Assembly: GCA_947462335.1 (NCBI GenBank)
Contig: OX381704.1
Location: forward strand, 27,179,955 to 27,243,954
Direction: 5' to 3'
Source of the DNA: Harmothoe impar
Lineage: Eukaryota > Annelida > Polychaeta > Phyllodocida > Polynoidae
Length of the DNA: 64,000 nucleotides
The notes under the pieces are model-generated. The model was not told the DNA's origin, searched no databases, and saw only the letters and a program-made list of their open reading frames with translations. Position 1 is the stretch's first letter, and every line of letters starts with the position of its first letter. The position numbers and the translations under genes were made by a program. Below are positions 12,570 through 24,400 of the stretch, piece by piece.

Positions 12570-15500
12570 GAAAGCTTGTAATGTTTCAAAAGGGGACAGG
12601 AGGCCACCATAACCAGCGTCATCCATCGGTTTATGCATTATGTTGCACATATACACCCTTATATGTGTATCATTTGTATAAAAGTTGTGTGTAACACCCC
12701 CTTTAATTCTGATTGGAGGCCTAGCCCATATCTTGGAGGCGAGAGGGGGCATATTCAGTTCCGGTATTTGGGGGCCTCCCTTCTCCGGCCCCCTTTCCTT
12801 ACGTCAATGTCTTTGTTACCCCTCCCCCCCCGCCCATATAGACATATGATAAGGTCACATGTGCACAAGAGCAATCCTATCTCGAGAAAATGGAAAGGTA
12901 TGACAATAGAAGGGCCCAGTGGCCATAATCCGCCCCCTCCCATGACAAACATCCTCTATATAACTAGCAGCATGCCCTTTCCTCCGTCTTTATTACGTCG
13001 GCATATTATCTGCCTCTCAGGCCTCACCTGCGCACGGCAGTAACTCATCCCCTCCAGGACAGGTGCACGCCCACGTTTGTCTTGCGTGGAGCAGCTCAGG
13101 TGGGGGCGAGCTGCTCGGCCGATAGATAACCAGCTCATCACGCCGCTAATCACCCCTGACCTCACCCCATCCCACCCCAGTGATCCCCGGCAGTGTACGC
13201 ACGCCGCCTACGTACGTTCACCACCGACCTTCTCTCGTCTATAACGCCCAAATGGAACCACCACCCAATGCTTCTGCAGCTCTTTCTCTCTCATTCTGGG
13301 ACTCAAATAGTTCTATTTCTAAAATTGAACAGCAATGATAATTGAGACAATACTTCTACTCCAGTTGCTATTATTCAATATGATTTATATTTTGTTTGAT
13401 CTGATTGTCAGAATTATGCCCATCGAATTACACACATTGAAAATGCACCACAAAATAAAGTGTGCCTAGGCCCCATTGCTCTGGTCCTCATAACCTTCCA
13501 AAGTTTGATGGTTCTGAGAGCCTCCTCCGTTTGCTGGTCAATGCCTGTTCTTGACTGCGAACCAGCGACCGCAAACCAGAACGTGTGATAGTATCTTCAG
13601 TCTGTAAGACGTCTAACCCCGACCCCATACTTTCCGGTTTCTGGTTCACTGTCAACGTTATACATTGTTCAATCGCACAGTGAAAACGATAATAATTATT
13701 GTTTAACATGGTTGGACCTACTGCCGTTTTGTACGGTCCTACATTCCCGCCACCATACATGTTTGACATTTCCCATCCGTCAAAGTACAGAAACAACAAA
13801 GTATGTTATTGTCTATAATATCTGTATACTAATAGTATTTGTATATATGCGTTTATATACAAATTAGATAAAACCATTAATTTCTTATATCGTATGGAAT
13901 AGTGGCTGATATTTCCTTAAGTCTGGTATTAAGATCTGGCCTCTAGGCATACGGATAAAGGCAATGGAAAGGATACATGAACAATAAGCCACATGGGTTG
14001 GAAAGATGATGGTGTGTTGTCTTCACCTATAAACAGCTATAATTCCAGTTAGAATAAAAGAAAGTTGGCTATGGTACCTATACAAAGAAAATATTCTTAT
14101 TTGCCCAGTGATTATACCTAGATTTACCAATTGGATTAAATCTTATGTGATTTTTGTTTGTATTCTTTTGGAGGGGATTGTAGGCAGATGTAAATAATTA
14201 TTAGACTGTAGAGGCATAGTTTTAACACTATTCTAATGCCTTTTACTTCAAGGTGAAAACGGCAGTCCCATTGACCTATCCAAGAAAGGCTGTATGTGTA
14301 TTCTAAACTCCTTGTCAAATAACTCTTTAAGGTGGCTAGACCCTATTGGAAACACGTCAACTGCGCAGGTCATCACGCATATAGACATGTAGTTTTCCCA
14401 TAACACACCAGGGGGTGCCTTTGGTCATAATTTTGTATATTTGATATATTTTCATGTGTTGTCAAAATTACCCTGCGAGACATGACCAGGGTTTGAACCC
14501 AGGGTCGCCTGCATGTAAGTCTAATGCTTTACCCCTACTCTACTGGGGCTTTGGTAGTAGGCATGCTGAAAGCTATACCTGTACCATATCAGGACTGTGT
14601 GCTCTATTTATTTATTTTTTATTTCAAACACCAAAAACCTTTAAAATATGCTGGGGGCCATATGTTGAAAATATTGTTTCTTGGTGTAAAGGATTGTAAA
14701 TTATATCCTGAGAGAACTATATAGGGAAAGTTAATTACTCTAAGATGCTATTTCATACACATATGTACTATCCCCATATGATCCTATTACAGATCACTCC
14801 AAACTCAAAGCCAGATATCTCACAAACTAGCTTGGGACCCCCCCTGTTTTCTTTACACCATTTGAGACTACTTATGCTATGGGCCTCATGGCGAAAATCC
14901 TGACGAAATCTAATTACTTCTAGACTATGGGGTCTACCCATGTTAAATAGCTTTTTTCAGATCAGTTGCGTGGTATTTTGATGAATATCATTAATAATGA
15001 CATGAAATAAGCACATTTTACAATTGCCTCGTGAACACACTCCATGAAAATGATACAGTTAGGTTCTATCATAATCACGCCCTATACATTCTGCAGTAAA
15101 AGCCTTGTCATAGTGGCTCCTGGGAGAAATGATCAATACGTTACCTTGAGAGAACATCTTGTCCAGTTGAAAGTCACTTAATACACTGCCGTTTTATACC
15201 AGGTAGGCTATACTGGGAATCACACTTTTTATAGAGCTGTTTACCTGAAGTAAATAGGTGATGTTTGATTTGTGATACCACCCTTTTATCCATAGGGTTG
15301 AGGTGCACGTGGCAATGTTTACATTGAGCTTCACGAAAGATACCTGGGCACACCCCACATAGCAACACTGAGGGTAACCATAGCAACCTAGATACTGGGG
15401 GCTGTGTACCTTTGAGTGAGACAGGGGAGAGGATTTATATGTGTTACCTTCCCAATATATCACACCAATGATCAAATATACCTCGGTACATAACTCTTTT

Positions 15501-18386
15501 GCTATCTTATCCTGCAGTGCCAATTTGCGCTGCCAAACGGGCTTAAACTAGGTTTTATTTATAGAGGATGCAGCCCATGAATCGGTCTCACACCAGCTGA
15601 TAATGATATAACGTTATAATATATCCTTTCCATGGATTAGAACCGATGTAAGTATTCACCATGCAGTTATGAATACCTCTAATACTCTTTTATGATATAT
15701 AAGTATGATAAGTAGGTTGAATCGGGCCTGGGGCTGGGGAGAACCTGGAGCAACATACTGAAATACAGGGCAGAGTGGGAGAAGGAGGAGCAGGAGGAGG
15801 AGTAAGGGGCAGCGGGACAGGGACTGAGTGACTGGAGGATTTATATTCTGGGCCATCCGTCTAAACTAGGAGGCCAGCATGCTAAGGTGTTGGCAGGTAG
15901 GTCTGCACAAATACTACGTGCTGGAGGAGCACGGACGGTGCCGCACGCCGCCCCCTCCTCACCTGCCACACGGACATGGTCAGCGCCTCGTACCATGGAG
16001 GAGGACAGGTGAGTGCAGCCACATGCAGCACGAGCATTAACCCAGACGTGTCCTACCTACCAGGGTCTCCTGCACTGGGGCACAGTCCTAAAGTTAATAT
16101 AGTCTATAGTGAGAGCAGAAGGTAGAGCAGTCACTCTCTAAGCCAGCGATCCTCGAGCGGCCTAGAACGCCTAGGGTAGCGGTCATGCCTCTGGTGGTGG
16201 ATTCAGGATGTCCCTGATATCAGCATACAGTGTGTATTGAGAGGGGGCGCATAAATGATAAGGACTGGGGCAATCATAGGGAAATAATATTATCTGTGTT
16301 TTAGCAAAGACGTCTCCTATTTCCAGGTTATAAGATCCTATATAAAACATGATGGCTTATGATGCTATGTGCTTGTCCTCCTGTCAGGTCACCAAGGACG
16401 TACATGTTCTAAGGATCAGAGTGGAGACAGTTTTCTCATGATTTTGGGGATTTCGATTTAATTCAGTCCAAAATAATTTTTAAAAACTTTTATTTTTCAG
16501 AAAACTATTGATCTCAGTGGCTTATCATTCACTGAAAACCTCAGGATCGTCATTGTGACGATACCCAAATTGACAACCTTAGGTTGTCAAGGTGATGACC
16601 TTAGGTCGATAGATAGATAGATAGATATAGTTTTTAAACCGACACAGCCGAAGGCTGGTCAGCAGGTTCACTGGGCCCGTACGGACCGAACCTGGGAACT
16701 TTAGGTCATCATTGTGACAACCTAAGGTCGTCACATCGGATCCATTCAGACCAAAGTTGTCATAATGACGATCTTAGGTGGTCACATTGGTTGGGTTGTC
16801 AGAATGACTACCTTAAAGCTATTGATTTATGTAATGTCAATTTGAAGACTTGAAGTCATCAGTTTTGACAACCTTCAAGTTCAGATCTGCTCTAGGTTGT
16901 CCCAATGGCAACCTTAATGTGTCGCACACAGTGACACATCAGCTGCCACCCAGTGCCAAAGAGATCAACTATTTACATAGCTGTTTTTTATCAAGTTCCA
17001 TTAATGGTGGTGATAGGATGCAGAGTTGTCTTTATACCTCTTTGGCCATTACCTTCCACCACCGGCATGTACAAATGTAATAATCAAGTTATCCTACTTA
17101 GATCAACCAAGAATACACCAAGGCTATAAAAAAGGTGCCCCACCGGGGGGGGGGGACTACATGCATAGACCATTCTTTATAGGACGGTACTGCCACCTGC
17201 TATAATTTATTATGAGAACCTAGTTGGTCACTATGACGAGTTTCAGTTTCCCTGGGTTTTCAGCGTTTGTCTGACTACAGGGAGCAGACAACCAAATCTT
17301 GGAGTTTTTCTGAATAGCCGTGAGTCGAGGTGGCAATCGCCGACTCATTCCTGGTACTTTCAAGATCTGATATTTTGAAAACTCTAGTTGAAATAAATCC
17401 AACGAACATGCCCTGATTTTCGGGCCATGATTTCAGACCAAAACATAACACCCTTCATATTGTTTGGTCTAACTAGGTATTTTTTCAAATCATTTTATAA
17501 TTCACCCATCCTCCATCAAGCTGCCATTGAGGACACTTTATAGCACTGATAGTAGACCCAATTAAGGGGGTATTCCACTGACGGCGAATCAAGTCTTACA
17601 CATAAATTGGTTCAGTCATAGTTCTGTCATCCACTTAAAAAGAAAAAAAAGAAAAGGAGGCTCCATCGTATACATAGCCCCCGATGATAACATTACCAAC
17701 TATGATATTAGAACCTAACTTAAATGCATCTTTCAAAGCCTGATACCACGCAAGATATGCAATACAAAAATACGCAAGATATGCAAATGTGCATTTCGTT
17801 GTGAAATGCTAAAGTCAACAGGCCAAGGCACCCTTTTCAGTTCGTCCTTTTGATTACCGGATGGGGGGCTGCGTTTCTTATGGAATAATGTTCTTCATAT
17901 CATCCATGCTCATGTTCCATGTACATCGCTGTAGGTTTTTAGTGTATGAAATCCAACGGGATCAAAAGTCTGCTAACCTTTGTTAACACCCTAGAGGTGC
18001 AGAAATGACCAGACCTATCATCAACCCCAACACCCCTGCTCCAAAGCCTCCAACCCGCCACTCCCCATGGGACATGTTGTTGATGTTGTTTTTAAGGTGT
18101 ATAAGACTTTTGGATTCCACCTCTCACCCTCCTTTATTGTGAACACTGTTTGAGGTGCAGCTATTTGCCACTGGAGCAATACATCACTAAAACACTACTA
18201 CCTGGAGTTTGGCACGCACTTGGAGATGTTTTTGGCATAGCTGATAGGACGAACCACGCGTTGGTGCACACCCTGGGGTGCACACACACTACGGAATAGG
18301 ATAGTAGTAATAGGTTGTGCACATACTACCTCAGTAGTTCCACGCATCCATATGTCTCCAAATGAATATTGTATTATGTGTGTGTG

Positions 18387-18445
<59 letters not shown>

Positions 18446-21400
18446 CCTGGCCTTATGGTTCCAGTCAACCATTGCCTGCCTCCGTCTGTCATATGCCCTT
18501 TATCAACCACCATATGGTATAGTGTGGATCATATACTGGTAGTGGGTTTCATATGGGTTGGAAATGGGCAAAGTTGGCAGAGGTGTCTCTGGGTTTCCCA
18601 TGGGCTCAGCATAGGCAGCCAGATAGGGCTCAGGTGGGCTGAGCCCATGTACTGAACTTAGTTTTTGCTGGTTTTCTTGCATTGCAGATACTTTAATTTA
18701 TCCTCACTTGTCCCTTTTTTTCTAGTAAATGCAAGTTCAAATTACTTTTCTTATGCTATGTTGTCTACCTGGTTTTTACCTGGGCTAGAGCTGGGCTAAG
18801 GGAGTGCTCATTTTTTAACAACAGGGGGGGGCGGTGAGATTTCGCGCGGAGCGCGCGAAATTTTTTCACCCCCCCCGCTAGAGGGGTCGAAATTTTTTAC
18901 CTCCCGCCCCCGGCAGGCCAAAAATCGTGCGCGTTCGCGCCCCTTTGTAGCATAGTAACGCGCGGGCTTTTCCCCTCAAAACAGGTTGAATTTTTTTCAC
19001 CCCCCCCCCAAGAGGAGTCTAAATTTTTTACCCCCCCCCGGTCAAGGGGTCCAAATTTTTTACCCCCCCCCCCAATCCACCACCCCCCCCTGTTGTTAAA
19101 AAATGAGCACTCCCTAAGTGGGCAAGTATTATTCCTAAGCTTACCACTAGATGTCATCATTGTGAGTACACAGGATTTAATATCCTATAGACATTTTCTG
19201 AATTGTCTTTATTCCAATGAGCCATAAATTCACAATTCCTTTTAAACCATTGAAATGAAATAGTTTTCACAGTATGTTCATATTATATGAAATTGTCTAC
19301 ACAAATTTGCATATGAATAGGGAAACAAGGAGCATTCTGATAGTAACACCTTTCCCATGGATATGATCATAGCACATAATCCCAGGGCTCCCTCAGGTAT
19401 CACTATCAGACTTACAGGAACTCTGCCTGTGTCACCCAATGTGATCAAAGCCGTAGTTTGTCAAAGGATGCATTTTGCTTCTCCTCCTTAAATAAAGGGA
19501 AGAGATGACATGAAATGCAGATAGATTAATTGACCCACTGGAATACTTGTTGGTAACTACTCTTAAATATGGTCATCAACTACATAACAACTAAGCTTAT
19601 AGCTAAATTAAAAGTGTCTGTCCCCCAGCCCCCACCCCCCAATTATGTGTTACCCAACTAAAGGAGCCCACCTGGGTCCCACTTAGATCTGAACAGGGCC
19701 AGCCCACTTCAAACCTGGGCAAGCCCTTCTGGGCCCCACCTGATAGCCCCGATCAAAACGAAGCGGGCCCCAGCTGGGCAGCCCATATGGGCACCATAAG
19801 GCAGCCCATCTGTGACCCACCTAGGGCCCACTAGGGTGTGTTGGCTGGGCAAGCATCGTTATATCTCCCTTTTATATACATGTAACCCACAGTGATCATA
19901 AATGCAGAATATCTACTGTTCATACTAAAAGCGCTGTATGTTTACATGTGGCATGTCCCTCAGTGCAGTGGGCCCCTAGGAGGATCCTGAAGCTCCTTAC
20001 ACAACTCCCTTTTACTCATGCACACATAGCAATCATTTCTAATCTAAGTAAAAGTGCTAAAAGTATGCACAGAGATTACGACCCTGGCTTATACGCCAAA
20101 AGTCAATCCACCTAGAGGGTGCACCTTTGTATTAGTAATCATCTGTAATGTACATTTTATGTACTACGGTGAATACACTTTTTGTACTTCGGTGAATGTA
20201 CATTTTTTAACAACATGGGGTTGGGCGTGGTGAGACTTTATCACCCCCAACTAAAGGGGTCAAAACTTTTTACCCCCGCCCCCCTCCGGTAGGTCGAAAA
20301 TCGCGCCCTTTGTAGCATAGTAATGCGCGGGCTTTTTCGCTCAAAACAGGTAGAATATCTTTGCCCCCACCCTCTCAAGAGGGGTGTAAATTATCCCCCC
20401 CACCCTCAAATCCACCACCAAATGAGCACTCCCTAAAGGTGAAAGAAAGTAAACACTCGTTTCAGAACCACTTCATTTAATTTATACAGTTGAAAACAAT
20501 ACACGGGGTACATTTTGGAGCGTGGGTTTATTGATATTATGTAACTTGTGTGTGACAGGGGGATTTGTCTGTTGGTCATTGCATTAGCTGACATTAGAAA
20601 GCTTCCAGTTCACATGTTGATGTGGCCATTGCCTGGACTGCCACCAAATGCATCAGCCGTCTCACAGCCTGGTGCAAGTATTCCAATGAAGATATAGCTA
20701 CTCTACACTGCCTGTTTCACATGTATAATTGCACGTATATATAAACATGTATCTAATATAGACATGAGTTAGACGTAATGTATATCTATATCTGTTGATG
20801 TGTTGATAACAATGATGTAATATCTACTTTTACAGGTCGCCTGGTAAACGCAAGCGACGCGGGCCTCTTGGTGCTCGCTGCTGCCTACTCTCCGTCGTGG
20901 TCATCTTGTCACTCGTCTTACTGGCCGTGGGTGTCTTCCTGATCATTTACTTCGCCCTACCACGTGAGTACCTTTAGATGTCTACCTATACTGTCAGTGA
21001 GAGACGTGGACCATTTCGTGCCTTAAATTGATTTAGTTTTCATATGATTACCAGAGTGCTTTAATAAGTTGTATACGCGATCATAGAATTCACTAGGCGT
21101 ATCGATCTGTAGGATATCAGAGAGAACCCACATACCGTTAGGATCCATGGCCATTTGGGCCTTTATAGTTGCGTTTACAATAGGCCTACCCGTATATGCG
21201 ATTAGCTGAGAGATAATGCAAAGCGGTCTATGCTTATCGTGAAACTGCAAAAGAGTCAGCTTCACAAAGGATACGGACCTCCCAAAGTGGTGAATATGCT
21301 ACTGTAAATATTAAGTGTAGGTACACAGTAGAATCTACGATAGATGTACAGTAGAATCTACTGTAGCATAGATTTACAGTAGAATCTACAGTAGATTTAC

Positions 21401-24400
21401 AGAAGATCCTACTGTTTACCTAGATAAGAGTTGGGCCAAAAGTGGCAACCAACATTTTATAGTGTAAACCTTATTTCTACGGCCATATAAAGGGTCCATA
21501 AATAAATCGTGTATCGTGTGAGCTGTCCGACTGTAAAAGAAAAAAGCATTGATCAACTGATCAATCATCATATAGGCAATAATAGGGGTCTTCCAAACCA
21601 ATATTTTCCGGGTGACCCAGGACATATGCACGTAGTATAGTATAGTATAGTATAGTAGTATAGTATAGTATAGTATAGTGTAGTATAGTATAGGGTCACC
21701 CAGCAGTAGGCTATGCTACATTTAAGTATAGTTAAAGGTGTTATTCATATGCAGAGATAGTATGATGGAAAGATGCTGTGATGAAGGTTTGATACATTTA
21801 TGGTCAGCAAATACCTGGTATTCATGCAGGAAACTTAGCCTTAAAGTTAGTTTATCAGTTGGGATGACCGGAATTGAATTTTAGTGATACTTATGTGTAT
21901 CATAACAGAGTGAGACATGATTGGTAAACTGCTAAGGAAATATTCAGTGAACCCACTGAATGCATATTTCTGCTTTGAGATATTGCTCTCAGATATTTGA
22001 TACTTTGGCACATGGTTTAGAACATCACCTTGCTTCTCACAAGACCAAAAAAGCAAATTCGATACTGCAGCAGCTGGGATACCAACTTTAAGTTGCTGTT
22101 TGTACCAGGTTACCAAATAAAATTCAATTAATCAATCAATATGCATAGATAAGACACCATAGCATTTACTATGCCATTTGGTCAAGATAAGTGTGAGGTG
22201 GACGATCCCCATGTATATTTAAAACTGTACTACGGGTTATGTCACTATTCTGCTGTTGTGATATTGTTTATAATCACTCGTTTTTGGTCAATATACAGTA
22301 TCTCATGTATATGTCCCTCCTTGGTGTCCGTAGTGATCCGGTATAGAAGATGAGTTAGGCTAGTTCGATGATTGACAGCTCTGTCCCTACTGACCTGGAT
22401 CCTTGATCCAGTATACAGCTTAAATCCAGGCAGACACTCCCCCCCCCCAGATCTGGCCCAGTTGGTATATCGGCCTCAGCTGCGCCTCAGCTCCTATATA
22501 TACACACACACACATACATTTAAAACAGCCACAGACAGCTACACCGCCTTAATGAATAGCTGGAGGAATACATGTAGAACCCGTGGGAACTTAATAATGG
22601 ACCTTGTACAGACTTGGCTAGTATACCAAAGGACTACCAGCAACAGACAGTGTTTACAAGGCAGTGGAATTTCGGCTACATAGCGAGTTGTGAAGGGCAG
22701 GAGGTCGTGTACATGTAGGTACACGCCGGGCCAGGGCTCCCTGTGTGAGAGGCTATTTATTAAAACACCTAATTAATCTACCCAGGGCACCTGGAGGGAC
22801 GCCTTATTGGTAGGTGGCAGCCCAGGAGGAACTTGGGTTCCCAGCACACCACCACTACAGCCCTAATAGCTGTTTATACTAGTGGTGGAGAGTTAAAAAG
22901 GAACCAACCCACCATGCCTGGACATTTAAAGGGGGAGCAGCATGGTGGCTTCTGCTGCAGCCGATTACCTGTGGCGTGGTGGTAGGTGGTGGATAGAGGC
23001 GGTAGCATGGCCTGGTGGGGGCTGTGGGGTGCTGGAGGAGGCCCTGTTCTCCTCCTGGGGCTGCTCATCACGTCTGTCGGCGGGGGGCACGATATGGGGG
23101 CCGCACCCCACCTGGATCGGGAGTTCATCATCCATGACCACGTGACCCAGCAGAGTTGTTTTGGTGGGTAAATATAGCCCGCTGTTCATGCTGGCATTGG
23201 TATATATGGGCTCTACTAATAAACACACCATTCAATACTGACATATCGGTGCATGTGTGTATGTAGCTATGCTATATCCAACTTATACAGTCATGTTAAC
23301 ACAATTATACAGGCAGAAATACGTCCACAATAATACATAGACAGGGGTCCACGATGATACGTCTGAATGACAGGTTTCTCCATGAGTGGTACCTTGAATC
23401 AAATGACACGAGGTGGAGCTGAGTGTGGTATGATCCAAGGTACCACACATGGAGAATGAAGGAATTCAGTCTGATTAGAGTGGATCTCTGTGTATAATGC
23501 ATGTAAGTATTGATATATTCAAAACAACATTTAAAGATTGGTTTCATAGCTATTTTAGTGACGTCATCATAGAGTGAGCATCAGTTTCTCCATTGGGGAT
23601 GTGGGGAACGGCCATCCTAGTACTTAAGCATAGTAACTTTGTTTCTGCACATGAAATAAAGTGCTGACCACATTGTGCGACTAGCTGACTTTAGTGTATC
23701 AATCCTTCATAAGCTCATTGTATACATATTCCCGGATTGTGAATCCCAGCACATCTTAACTGTACATAACTAACCTTTATAAATGTTACATAACTTTTGG
23801 TGAGCCGGAAAATATCGGTCAGTTCAACCTTTACTGCTGATAAAAAAGAATAGAGGGACCTTGGTCCATGGGTTCTGTGTCCTAGACACAGCAAAGGCAG
23901 CAAAGGGGACGAAATGAATTGTTTTAAAGGAATTAGATGGATGGGACAGGGACGGGAAATATAACCAACGATGAATAACGGAAGGCAGCTAGGGGGAGAG
24001 GGGGGGGGAGTGCTAGAGAGGTAAGGATGGAATGAAAAGAGAGGAGAGGGGAGAAGGGAAGGAAGAAAGTGAAGAGAAAGAGGAAGGGGTGAATGTCAAG
24101 GCACAGCAACCACAGGGAATGACAGGGTGCCATCAGCTACGGAAGCGGTACTATTCCCTTGACATCGTCGTGCAATTATTATGCCTACCAGGGAGAGACA
24201 AATAATATTTCCACGACACAACATTGTCTAGGGCAGAGGAAGCACATTATTATGGAGGGGGCACAGCTTTTCCTACGCCACTGAATCGTGAAAATGATGG
24301 TGTACTTGTCAGTCGTAGAAATAAAGGCAGCTATAGATAAGGAGTTGATATTCCTATGTCGTTGTAAGAAATAGAAAGTATATGCAAGGCATCATGCAAA

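Larger units (their letters stand above)
2556..20835 (+). other. Large first intron, 18.3 kb
   Basis: This intron separates the tail exon from the membrane-span exon. It holds the ACGTT-family MITEs, (TA)n tracts, dispersed repeats and candidate alternative first exons listed here. CpG-rich islets at about 2990-3130, 13000-13210 and 15900-16020 interrupt otherwise AT-rich DNA and could be promoters or enhancers. Open frames in it show no recognisable domain. The stretches 3280-5600, 7050-8800, 10030-10600, 11000-12480, 12570-14460 and 14560-15900 show nothing else I can name. Confidence 0.75.

Noticed and set aside
15656..15856. Minus-strand frame with a poly-leucine core that looks like a signal peptide
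   Set aside because: The leucines come from a GAGGAG-type simple sequence, and there is no donor site or downstream exon on that strand.
21023..21265. 80-codon minus-strand frame with protein-like composition
   Set aside because: No recognised family, no splice partners, and it lies inside an intron of the opposite strand.
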